This document shows positions 6,866 to 12,426 of a stretch of DNA of 12,426 nt, piece after piece. The stretch is taken from NCBI GenBank assembly GCA_020850025.1, contig JADZFI010000127.1:1-12426 (forward strand), given 5' to 3'. Position numbers and translations under genes: made by a program. This DNA is from Saprospiraceae bacterium (lineage in GTDB: Bacteria > Bacteroidota > Bacteroidia > Chitinophagales > Saprospiraceae). The notes below the pieces were generated by a model. It ran no database searches and was not told the origin of the DNA. It saw only the letters and a list, made by a program, of their open reading frames with translations. Every line of letters begins with the position of its first letter. Within the stretch, counting starts at the first letter, position 1.

Positions 6866-7843
6866 TTAGAAATCGGCTTCCATGGAGAACACCTGTTCTT
6901 CACGTTTGGCCATCACGCCGGCTTTTTGGTAATCGCCCACGCGTTTTTCAAAGAAGTTGGTTTTGCCCTGAATGGAGATCATGTCCATCCACGGGAACGG
7001 ATTGGCGGTGCCGTACACTTTCTCATTTCCGAGGGAAATAAGCAGACGGTCGGCCACAAACTCAATGTACTGGCTCATCAATTCGGCGTTCATGCCGATG
7101 AGGGATACCGGCAGGGCGTCGGTAACGAATTCTTTTTCAAACTCCACCGCTTCGGTAATGATGGCCTTGATCTCTGCCGGATCAATCTTGTTCTCCATCA
7201 TGGAGTACAGCAGACAGGCGAAATCGGTGTGCATGCCTTCGTCGCGACTGATCAGTTCGTTGGAGAACGTGAGGCCGGGCATGAGGCCGCGTTTTTTCAG
7301 CCAGTAGATGCTGCAGAAAGATCCGCTGAAGAAAATGCCTTCCACGGCGGCAAATGCAATGAGCCGGTGCGCGAAGGTGGGCGCGTTTTCAATCCAGCGC
7401 AGGGCCCATTCTCCTTTCTTGGCCACGCAAGGCAGGTTTTGCAGGGCATGGAAGAGATAGTCTTTCTCTTTCGGATCCTTTATATAGGTGTCGATCAGCA
7501 AAGAGTACATCTCAGCGTGGATGTTCTCGATGGCAACCTGGAAACCGTAAAAGCAACGGGCTTCCGGAATTTGCACCTCGCGCATGAAATTGAGCACCAG
7601 GTTTTCGTTCACGATGCCGTCGGAGGCGGCAAAGAAAGCCAGCACGTGCTTGATGAAGTGCCGGTCGTTGTCGGTGAGTTTGTTCTCCCAGTCGTTGATG
7701 TCCTGCGTGAGATCTACCTCTTCTGCCGTCCAGAAGGAAGCAACAGAGGTTTTGTACATTTTCCACACTTCCGCATAGTTGATGGGAAGGATCACAAAAC
7801 GATCGGGATTTTCCGCCAGAATGGGTTCGGTTATATTGGACAT
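6866..7843 (-). CDS. nrdB: Ribonucleoside-diphosphate reductase class Ia, beta (small) subunit
   Basis: Radical-generating subunit of class Ia ribonucleotide reductase; it houses the di-iron tyrosyl radical used by NrdA. All 325 residues are present from ATG 7843. The metal ligands can be read as Asp75 (AASDGIV), Glu106 and His109 (IENIHAEMY), Glu168 (VEGIFFSG), Glu202 and His205 (DEGMH). The radical tyrosine is Tyr113, in the position of mouse R2 Tyr177, so this is a canonical Tyr/Fe enzyme and not a radical-lacking class Ic variant. The C-terminal peptide FSMEADF matches the alpha-binding tail of eukaryotic R2 (FTLDADF). The protein is thus eukaryote-like, matching the alpha subunit. It is the first gene of a leftward group; the DUF1508 gene follows after 32 bases, while nrdA lies 4.7 kb away. 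The upstream divergent region holds a DnaA-box-like cluster 238-337 bases before the start. Confidence 0.98.
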   Translation of the reverse strand: MSNITEPILAENPDRFVILPINYAEVWKMYKTSVASFWTAEEVDLTQDINDWENKLTDNDRHFIKHVLAFFAASDGIVNENLVLNFMREVQIPEARCFYGFQVAIENIHAEMYSLLIDTYIKDPKEKDYLFHALQNLPCVAKKGEWALRWIENAPTFAHRLIAFAAVEGIFFSGSFCSIYWLKKRGLMPGLTFSNELISRDEGMHTDFACLLYSMMENKIDPAEIKAIITEAVEFEKEFVTDALPVSLIGMNAELMSQYIEFVADRLLISLGNEKVYGTANPFPWMDMISIQGKTNFFEKRVGDYQKAGVMAKREEQVFSMEADF

Positions 7844-8080
7844 GGTTACGGTTATTTTGACTACTATGTTGTGTTGAGTTCTTTTTCCTTGCGTTACATC
7901 CCCGGTTCAAAAAATAATTTGATTATATCTTGCTTGAGATCAGATGCCGAGATGTTCCGGGAAAACCCGGCTCAGAAACGCTCAACAAGAGTGAAGGGAC
8001 TATACGGTAAAAAGGCGGAGTAAATACCTGCTGAAAAGCGAAAGCGAAAGTAGGGCTTTTTTGGCGAGCGACAAAGTTAG

Positions 8081-8180
8081 TTTTCCACAAAATGTTGATA
8101 ACTCTCGTAAGTTCTTGTATATCAAAGCTATTATTTTGGCCCTCAAGTTGTCAACAATGTTGATAACTCAATGTGGAAAA
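8081..8180. promoter_or_regulatory. Cluster of DnaA-box-like sites
   Basis: Five nine-base sites close to the DnaA box (TTATNCACA) lie in 100 bases: TTTTCCACA (8081-8089, plus), TGTTGATAA (8093-8101, minus-strand TTATCAACA), TTGTCAACA (8148-8156, plus), TGTTGATAA (8158-8166, minus strand) and TGTGGAAAA (8172-8180, minus-strand TTTTCCACA). The middle pair forms a 19-base near-perfect palindrome TTGTCAACAATGTTGATAA. The longer string AATGTTGATAACTC is repeated exactly at 8091-8104 and 8156-8169 except for its flanks. No site is a perfect TTATCCACA. DnaA control of nrd genes is established in E. coli, so a regulatory role at nrdB is plausible. Confidence 0.6.
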
Positions 8181-8229
8181 ATTCAGGGTAATTTGATTTG
8201 GAAAAACCAGCCTTGAATTTTCGCTTTCT

Positions 8230-8259
8230 AACCTGTTCATTTTGAGGCAAAAACAGGTT
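8230..8259. promoter_or_regulatory. Inverted repeat AACCTGTT-N14-AACAGGTT
   Basis: Two perfect eight-base arms (8230-8237 and 8252-8259) with a 14-base spacer lie 72-101 bases before the folate ligase start and just upstream of a TATCTTGG -7-like element. The position suggests an operator for the rightward gene; the arm length is small enough for chance to remain possible. Confidence 0.35.
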
Positions 8260-8331
8260 TGAAATAACTTCGTATCTTGGCGGACCACCCAACCGTCTAC
8301 AGCCAACATCCTCCCAACCGCCACTTTGCCC

Positions 8332-8874
8332 ATGCTGAACAAATCCGAACTACGTCAACAAATGATGGCCCAAAGGGCTGCCCTTCCGGCGACCGAAAAA
8401 CAGCGGCTCGATCAGGGCATTTGTACCCGGCTTTGGTCGTGGGTAGAGACCTTCCGGCCCGGCGTGATCCACACCTACCTGCCCATGGGCGATGAGGTGG
8501 ACCTGCGTCCATTTATCTCGGCAGCACTGAACGCCGGTATTACGGTGATAGCGCCCAAATCGCTCAAAGGCCGGAGGATGGAAAACCTGGTGCTCCGCTC
8601 ACTCGACGAACTGGAGCCGGGAATCTTCGGCACCTCGCATCCGGCAGGCGGACGGGTGTATGAGGGCGCGTACGATCTGTTCGTGGTGCCGGGTCTGGCC
8701 TTCGACCGCCAGGGCAACCGGATTGGCTATGGCGCCGGGTATTACGATCTGTTCCTGGGCAGTCAGGTGTCCGGATTTAAAGTAGGCGTTTGCTATCCCT
8801 TCCAGTTGTTGCCGGAATTGCCCCGGGAGGCGCATGATGTGTGCATGGATGCGGTGTGGACCGGCGTCGTCTGA
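8332..8874 (+). CDS. ygfA: 5-formyltetrahydrofolate cyclo-ligase (5,10-methenyltetrahydrofolate synthetase)
   Basis: Converts 5-formyltetrahydrofolate to 5,10-methenyltetrahydrofolate using ATP, returning folate to the one-carbon pool that feeds purine and thymidylate synthesis. The 180-residue length is normal for the family. The N-terminal basic helix (MLNKSELRQQMMAQRAAL) carries the Lys4/Arg8 type ATP contacts. The family signature lies at residues 119-141: VPGLAFDRQGNRIGYGAGYYD, with Arg130, Gly132, Tyr133, Gly136 and Tyr137-Tyr138-Asp139. The usual H-D...DAV ending is at 168-175. I use the ATG at 8332; a TTG six bases upstream (8326) is in frame but less likely. The gene is divergent from nrdB across a shared 488-base control region, so both may respond to the same demand for DNA precursors (inference). 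It is followed by 152 bases holding small AT-rich hairpins (around 8885-8935) but no strong terminator. Confidence 0.95.
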   Translation: MLNKSELRQQMMAQRAALPATEKQRLDQGICTRLWSWVETFRPGVIHTYLPMGDEVDLRPFISAALNAGITVIAPKSLKGRRMENLVLRSLDELEPGIFGTSHPAGGRVYEGAYDLFVVPGLAFDRQGNRIGYGAGYYDLFLGSQVSGFKVGVCYPFQLLPELPREAHDVCMDAVWTGVV

Positions 8875-9026
8875 GCCAGGAGTTGTTTTTGAAAAAACAG
8901 GCACCCGTTAAAACACCTGAAAAAACAGTCAGGGGTTTAGCCTTGGATTCAATCAGTAAAGTATGTATACATCTGCCTTTGTGAAATCATATTTTGCGTT
9001 ATTACAAAATTCAAATTGAAACAATC

Positions 9027-10103
9027 ATGAACCAAAAAATTTCTAAAATCCTTCCTCTCCTTACGTGCCTGGCCATCATGGCTTCACTCGCCACCCGGGT
9101 GGAAGCTCAAAACCCCAAAAATCCAGCCAAGGCTCCTGCCATGCAAAGCGCCGTATACTGCAATCAGGTGGCAGAATTATACGGAAAAGAGTTGCAGGAA
9201 AAAGCCAACAGGGAATGTCGCACGGTTTACCCCTGTATACCGTGTACCCAACAGGAAACAGGCGCCAAAACCTGTATGCAACTCACTATCCAGCCCAGTC
9301 AGGAGTCGAAATGCCGTGCCACCGTTAAACTTGCGGATCCCAAAACCGGTCAGTCGGCGCCGGCCAGTGAATCCACTGCATTTACGGTATCCATCCTTCA
9401 GGAGCCATGTTTTTATGATGGCGTAACGCTTCGCGCCTTTGTTTACACCAGCAACACTACCATGCCCTTCAATCCCAAAGACTACACCTATACCTGGGAA
9501 GTGGATGGCAAGCCAATGGGGAACAGCTTCCAGTTGTATTGCGTGTCGGGGGGAGTTGCTTCTGTCAAGGTAACTCAGGTGGCTACCAAGCAGGTAGGAT
9601 CCGCCTCTGTGAACATCAGCTTTGGAGACCAAACTACCCAAATGACAGAAAATGGCACTGGTGTGAAACCAATTGCCGGGTATCAAAAGTTGTCCTTCTT
9701 TGGCGAGTGCCCTACATACAGCGTTGCCATCTATCAGGATGGAACGATAGACTGGAACGGACTTTATTTTACGAACCCCCTGGGTAAGAGAAGCGGCAAG
9801 GTGACCCCCGAAACAATTAAAAAATTGCAGGATAAAGCGCGTGATATGGGCTTTTTGAAAATGCAAAATGCCTATCCAATGGATCCTATTGCCGATGCAA
9901 ATGGCACCATTGTGTTCATGATCCTCGATGGCCAGCCCAAGCAGGTAACCGATAATTTCGGGGCTCCAAAAGAGCTGAAAGAATTGCAGAAAATGTTTGA
10001 TGATATCATCAAAAAACAAGGGTGGGCAAAACCAGCGCCCATGAAGAAAACGGTCGACAACAAGCCGGCTAAAACGGTACCGGGAGTCGGAACCGGCAAC
10101 TAA
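9027..10103 (+). CDS. Secreted Cys-rich protein with C-terminal DUF6438 domain
   Basis: A 358-residue exported protein. I start at the ATG at 9027 because it opens a standard signal peptide (MNQKISKILPLLTCLAIMAS, cleavage near VEA-28/Gln-29); the in-frame ATG at 8994 would add eleven residues before it. After a Pro/Lys-rich spacer, residues 41-100 hold six cysteines (C45, C64, C70, C73, C83, C96), probably disulfide-bonded. Residues about 115-200 look like an Ig/PKD-type beta domain (YTYTWEVDGKPMGNSFQLYC), with C128 and C172. Residues about 219-335 match DUF6438: LSFFGECPTYSVAIYQDGTI, a central G-x-Y-F strand, then DNFGAPKELKELQKMFDDII. The tail is Lys/Pro-rich. No C-terminal sorting domain is seen, so it probably stays periplasmic or is released. 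Its role is unknown. A TATTTTGC close to the -7 consensus lies at about 8991, upstream of the start. The gene is followed by a large inverted repeat. Confidence 0.9.
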   Translation: MNQKISKILPLLTCLAIMASLATRVEAQNPKNPAKAPAMQSAVYCNQVAELYGKELQEKANRECRTVYPCIPCTQQETGAKTCMQLTIQPSQESKCRATVKLADPKTGQSAPASESTAFTVSILQEPCFYDGVTLRAFVYTSNTTMPFNPKDYTYTWEVDGKPMGNSFQLYCVSGGVASVKVTQVATKQVGSASVNISFGDQTTQMTENGTGVKPIAGYQKLSFFGECPTYSVAIYQDGTIDWNGLYFTNPLGKRSGKVTPETIKKLQDKARDMGFLKMQNAYPMDPIADANGTIVFMILDGQPKQVTDNFGAPKELKELQKMFDDIIKKQGWAKPAPMKKTVDNKPAKTVPGVGTGN

Positions 10104-10148
10104 CAGAAGCTGCAAAACCGGAAAATGACGGATTAGTGTGTCATAACA

Positions 10149-10249
10149 GGAGTCGTCCCGGATTTTGCTACCGTATCTACACCGATCGGATTCAACCATC
10201 CAGTTTGTGTAAAAAACGGTAGCAAATTTTGAGACGGCTCCTCTTTTTT
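10149..10249 (+). terminator. Large imperfect inverted repeat with T-tract
   Basis: Left arm 10149-10174 and right arm 10216-10241 match at 21 of 26 positions as reverse complements, and three of the five differences would be G-U pairs in plus-strand RNA. The loop is 41 bases. TCTTTTTT follows at 10242-10249. It lies 46 bases after the DUF6438 gene and before the lyase promoter, so it is well placed to end the first transcript. The long arms and the GAGACGGCTCC end also resemble small IS-derived (MITE-like) repeats, which can act as terminators. Confidence 0.65.
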
Positions 10250-10268
10250 AATGCATTATTAAGATAAG

Positions 10269-10302
10269 TTTGTCTTAAAATAAATCCTCTCTTGTATCTT
10301 CG
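10269..10302 (+). promoter_or_regulatory. Bacteroidota-type promoter for the tyrosine phenol-lyase gene
   Basis: TTTG at 10269-10272 (-33 element) is followed 22 bases on by TATCTTCG at 10295-10302, a 7-of-8 match to the -7 consensus TAnnTTTG of the major Bacteroidota sigma factor. The start codon is 25 bases beyond it, giving a short leader. Confidence 0.65.
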
Positions 10303-10326
10303 CCCTGCAAACAAATTCAATATGTT

Positions 10327-11718
10327 ATGAAAAAAACGCCGATCAAACACTCCTGGGCTGAGCCATACAAGATCAAAATGGTGGAGCTGCTAAAAATGAC
10401 CACCCCGGCGCAGCGTAGGAAGGCCATGGCTGCCGCCGGATACAATACCTTTTTGCTCAAATCTGAAGATGTGTACATCGACCTGCTTACCGACTCCGGC
10501 ACTTCGGCCATGAGCGATCGCCAGTGGGCAGGCATGATGTTGGGCGACGAAGCCTATGCCGGCAGCGCCAACTTTTACCACCTGGAAAAAGTGGTGCAGG
10601 AGGTGTACGGTTATAAATACGTGGTGCCCACCCACCAGGGCCGCGGCGCAGAAAACATCCTGTCGCAGGTCATGATCAAAAAAGGCGACGTCATCCCTGG
10701 CAATATGTACTTCACCACCACCCGGCTGCACCAGGAGCTGGCCGGCGGGGTTTTTCATGATATCATCATCGACGAAGCGCACGACTCCTCCAGTCAGCAT
10801 CCGTTCAAGGGAGATGTGGATCTGAACAAACTCGAGGCTTTGGTTCGGGAACACGGGGCGGAGAAAATTCCCTACGTGTGTATTGCCGTAACCGTCAATA
10901 TGGCCGGAGGACAGCCTATTTCTCTGGGCAACCTCAAAGCCTTGCGGGCCTACACCCAAAAACTGGGCATCAAGATCATCCTCGACATGACGCGGATTGC
11001 TGAAAATGCCTATTTCATCCAGCGCCGGGAACCAGGGTATCAGAACAAATCCATCCGGAGCATTGTGAAAGAAATATGCAACTGCACCGACGGCGCCACT
11101 ATGAGCGCCAAAAAGGATGCCCTGGTGAATATCGGTGGATTCATGGCGCTCAACGACCCCGACGACTATGAAGAAGCCAGCAACCTGGTGGTAGTGTACG
11201 AAGGCCTGCACACCTATGGCGGCCTGGCGGGTCGTGACATGGAAGCCATGGCCATTGGCATTATGGAATCCGTTTCTGACGACCATATCAAAGCGAGAAT
11301 AGGCCAGGTGATCTACCTGGGCGAGCAAATGATGCAGATGGGCATCCCGATCACAGAACCCATCGGCGGGCATGGCATTTTTATTGATGCCAAACGCTTT
11401 CTGCCGCATGTGCCGCAGGATTTGTTCCCGGCCCAGGCGCTTGCCGCCGAATTATACATTGACAGTGGCGTACGCACCATGGAACGCGGCATCGTATCGG
11501 CCGGCAGGAATGCCAAAACAGGCGAGAATTATTACCCAAAACTGGAACTGGTGCGCCTCACCATCCCGCGGCGGGTGTACACGCAGGCGCACATGGACGT
11601 GATTGCCGAATCGGTTGCCAACGTATATGAAAAACGAAAGAAGATAAAGGGTTTAAGGATGATCTACGAGCCCAGGTATCTGCGGTTTTTTCAGGCCAGG
11701 TTTGAAAAGATCAGATAA
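10327..11718 (+). CDS. tpl: Tyrosine phenol-lyase (beta-tyrosinase), PLP-dependent
   Basis: Cytoplasmic PLP enzyme of the beta-eliminating lyase family (aminotransferase fold), predicted to split L-tyrosine into phenol, pyruvate and ammonia. The 463 residues align to Citrobacter freundii TPL with a constant shift of six. Seen PLP-site residues are Gln104, Asn191, Asp220, Arg223 and the Schiff-base Lys263 (in TMSAKKD). Tyr77 is the general acid/base tyrosine, and Arg410 binds the substrate carboxylate. Three positions tell TPL from tryptophanase: Thr130 (YFTTTR, where tryptophanase has Asp), Arg387 (MERG, where tryptophanase has Ile) and Phe454 (LRFFQARF, where tryptophanase has His). All three are TPL-type. 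An automatic annotation may call it tryptophanase because the families are close. No tyrosine permease or regulator gene lies in the window. A promoter is seen at 10269-10302 and a terminator-like repeat lies upstream of it, so it is probably a single-gene unit. Confidence 0.92.
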   Translation: MKKTPIKHSWAEPYKIKMVELLKMTTPAQRRKAMAAAGYNTFLLKSEDVYIDLLTDSGTSAMSDRQWAGMMLGDEAYAGSANFYHLEKVVQEVYGYKYVVPTHQGRGAENILSQVMIKKGDVIPGNMYFTTTRLHQELAGGVFHDIIIDEAHDSSSQHPFKGDVDLNKLEALVREHGAEKIPYVCIAVTVNMAGGQPISLGNLKALRAYTQKLGIKIILDMTRIAENAYFIQRREPGYQNKSIRSIVKEICNCTDGATMSAKKDALVNIGGFMALNDPDDYEEASNLVVVYEGLHTYGGLAGRDMEAMAIGIMESVSDDHIKARIGQVIYLGEQMMQMGIPITEPIGGHGIFIDAKRFLPHVPQDLFPAQALAAELYIDSGVRTMERGIVSAGRNAKTGENYYPKLELVRLTIPRRVYTQAHMDVIAESVANVYEKRKKIKGLRMIYEPRYLRFFQARFEKIR

Positions 11719-11777
11719 TAGGTACTTTCGTCCCTGTTTACAACATCCTTTTACTCATCAGTTCAATCAAAAACATT

Positions 11778-12248
11778 ATGAAAAAATCTTTGCAACTAAC
11801 CCTTGTTCTCGCTATTGCATTTCTTGCACAGACAGTGTCTGCCCAAAAAGACTGGCGCTGGGAACAGCACGGTGTAGGTTTCAGCGCTCCTTCCAACATG
11901 CGCATCACGACCAACAATGACAGTGAATTCACCGCAGAAGGCAGTGATCTGCTCCTGTCCATTTACGTGGAGCAAGACGGAGAAGTATCCAAAGAAACCC
12001 TCGCCGACGCACTTTTGGTCGCCGCCAAAGAAATGCAATACGACGAGATCAGCGATGCCGACGAACTCGAAATTGACGACTTTGAGGGTTATTACGTGGA
12101 AGGCACCAAAGACGGGGTAGGGGCATTCATCATTACCCTGCTCGACAAAAAGAGCAGCACCAATCTCGTGGTGATCGTTGCCTTCACTTCCGATGGCGCC
12201 CGCGACAAAGCGATTGACATAGCCGATTCTTTCTACGCTTTTGACTAA
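11778..12248 (+). CDS. Small secreted hypothetical protein
   Basis: A 156-residue exported protein. MKKSLQLTLVLAIAFLAQTV is a signal peptide with a likely type I cleavage at VSA-22/Gln-23; there is no lipobox. The mature part starts with two aromatic-rich strands (DWRWEQHGVGFSAPSNMRIT), then is highly acidic (EVSKETLADALL, DEISDADELEIDDFEGYY) and ends with strands (FIITLLDKKSSTNLVVIVAF) and a helix (ARDKAIDIADSFYAFD). The order 'F-x-x-P-x-x-M, strand, helix, strand, closing helix with SF' recalls DcrB/PsbP-like small domains, but I hold this only as a fold guess. There are no cysteines in the mature protein. It lies 59 bases after the lyase stop on the same strand, with no clear terminator between, so read-through is possible. 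The palindromic repeat block follows 36 bases later. Confidence 0.85.
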   Translation: MKKSLQLTLVLAIAFLAQTVSAQKDWRWEQHGVGFSAPSNMRITTNNDSEFTAEGSDLLLSIYVEQDGEVSKETLADALLVAAKEMQYDEISDADELEIDDFEGYYVEGTKDGVGAFIITLLDKKSSTNLVVIVAFTSDGARDKAIDIADSFYAFD

Positions 12249-12284
12249 AAAACAACAACGTGTTCGTAACCCGGATAGGGAAAC

Positions 12285-12418
12285 GGCCTCGGCAGAGGCC
12301 CAACGTTTGTAGCACATCAAACGAAAATATGATCCCGGACCTCGGTAGAGGTCCATCTTCCACAGCAAGGTTGGACCTCTGCCGAGGTCCTTCATTCTTA
12401 TCAAATTGTCGTGCTACA
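12285..12418. repeat. Nested palindromic repeat block (CTCGGCAGAGG type)
   Basis: Three near-perfect palindromes with a common core lie here: GGCCTCGGCAGAGGCC (12285-12300), GGACCTCGGTAGAGGTCC (12337-12354) and GGACCTCTGCCGAGGTCC (12373-12390). The second and third are also reverse complements of each other with one mismatch. They are enclosed by an outer pair TGTAGCAC (12308-12315) and GTGCTACA (12411-12418). The 111-base unit can therefore fold as two small hairpins or as one long stem. The arrangement looks like a dispersed intergenic repeat and may also end transcription of the small secreted protein. Confidence 0.85.
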
Positions 12419-12426
12419 CAGGTTAG

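Larger units (their letters stand above)
7844..8331. promoter_or_regulatory. Divergent intergenic region between nrdB and the folate ligase
   Basis: This 488-base gap has no gene I can support on either strand. It contains a short hairpin CCGGG-AAAA-CCCGG (7957-7970) in the nrdB leader, a small direct repeat GCGAAA (around 8038-8049), the DnaA-box-like cluster 8081-8180, and an inverted repeat AACCTGTT/AACAGGTT (8230-8237 and 8252-8259). A TATCTTGG (8273-8280) close to the Bacteroidota -7 consensus TAnnTTTG could serve the rightward gene, but no TTTG at the right spacing is seen. No NrdR box pair (ACACWATATATWGTGT) is evident. Confidence 0.7.

Noticed and set aside
6926..8023. 365-codon plus-strand open frame opposite nrdB and its leader
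   Set aside because: It lies antisense to nrdB, whose metal ligands and tail are all conserved. High G+C coding DNA often leaves such frames open.
8081..8180. Firm call of a replication origin
   Set aside because: The boxes are imperfect, no dnaA or other origin-linked gene is nearby, and G/C counts in sampled flanking lines are inconsistent with a clean skew change; kept only as an alternative.
7844..8331. NrdR operator pair upstream of nrdB
   Set aside because: I looked for ACACWATATATWGTGT-like pairs on both strands and found no convincing match.
9177..10199. 340-codon minus-strand open frame opposite the DUF6438 gene
   Set aside because: It is antisense to a gene with a signal peptide and a recognisable domain, and it runs into the inverted repeat region.
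10390..11409. 339-codon minus-strand open frame opposite the tyrosine phenol-lyase gene
   Set aside because: It is a shadow of a fully conserved enzyme gene.
12285..12418. CRISPR array
   Set aside because: The repeated units are palindromes in alternating orientation with irregular gaps and are only three in number; no cas gene is present.

Overview
The window looks like chromosomal DNA of a Bacteroidota bacterium, probably of the Saprospiria or a related environmental lineage (inference). Three things point there: the two class Ia ribonucleotide reductase subunits are of the eukaryote-like type common in that phylum, one promoter fits the Bacteroidota pattern (TTTG, then TAnnTTTG about 20 bases on), and families such as DUF6438 secreted proteins and short intergenic palindromes occur. 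Coding DNA of the housekeeping genes is about 55-58% G+C in lines counted by hand.

Layout: all genes left of about 7.85 kb are on the minus strand and all genes right of 8.33 kb on the plus strand. Reading leftward from the divergent region: nrdB (RNR beta), a two-repeat DUF1508/YegP-like protein 32 bases behind it, a repeat-filled gap, a small lipoprotein, a secreted protein, a small three-helix membrane protein, then an AT-rich block (about 2.2-4.86 kb, near 30% G+C in sampled lines) with three unrecognised genes, and finally nrdA (RNR alpha), whose C-terminal end lies beyond the left edge. Reading rightward: 5-formyltetrahydrofolate cyclo-ligase, a Cys-rich secreted DUF6438 protein, a large inverted repeat with a T-tract, a tyrosine phenol-lyase with its own promoter, a small secreted protein, and a set of nested palindromes at the right edge.

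How it fits together: NrdA and NrdB form the enzyme that makes deoxyribonucleotides, but here they are split by about 4.7 kb of unrelated DNA. The divergent nrdB/folate-ligase region holds a symmetric cluster of DnaA-box-like sequences, which suggests that dNTP (and perhaps folate) supply is tied to DnaA; an origin of replication is a less favoured alternative. The beta-eliminating lyase carries the residues that separate tyrosine phenol-lyase from tryptophanase, so a phenol-producing tyrosine lyase is the better call. The most unknown part is the AT-rich block between nrdB and nrdA, which includes a coiled-coil two-helix membrane protein and two orphan proteins. I did not find CRISPR arrays, tRNA or rRNA genes, transposases or a recognisable defence operon.
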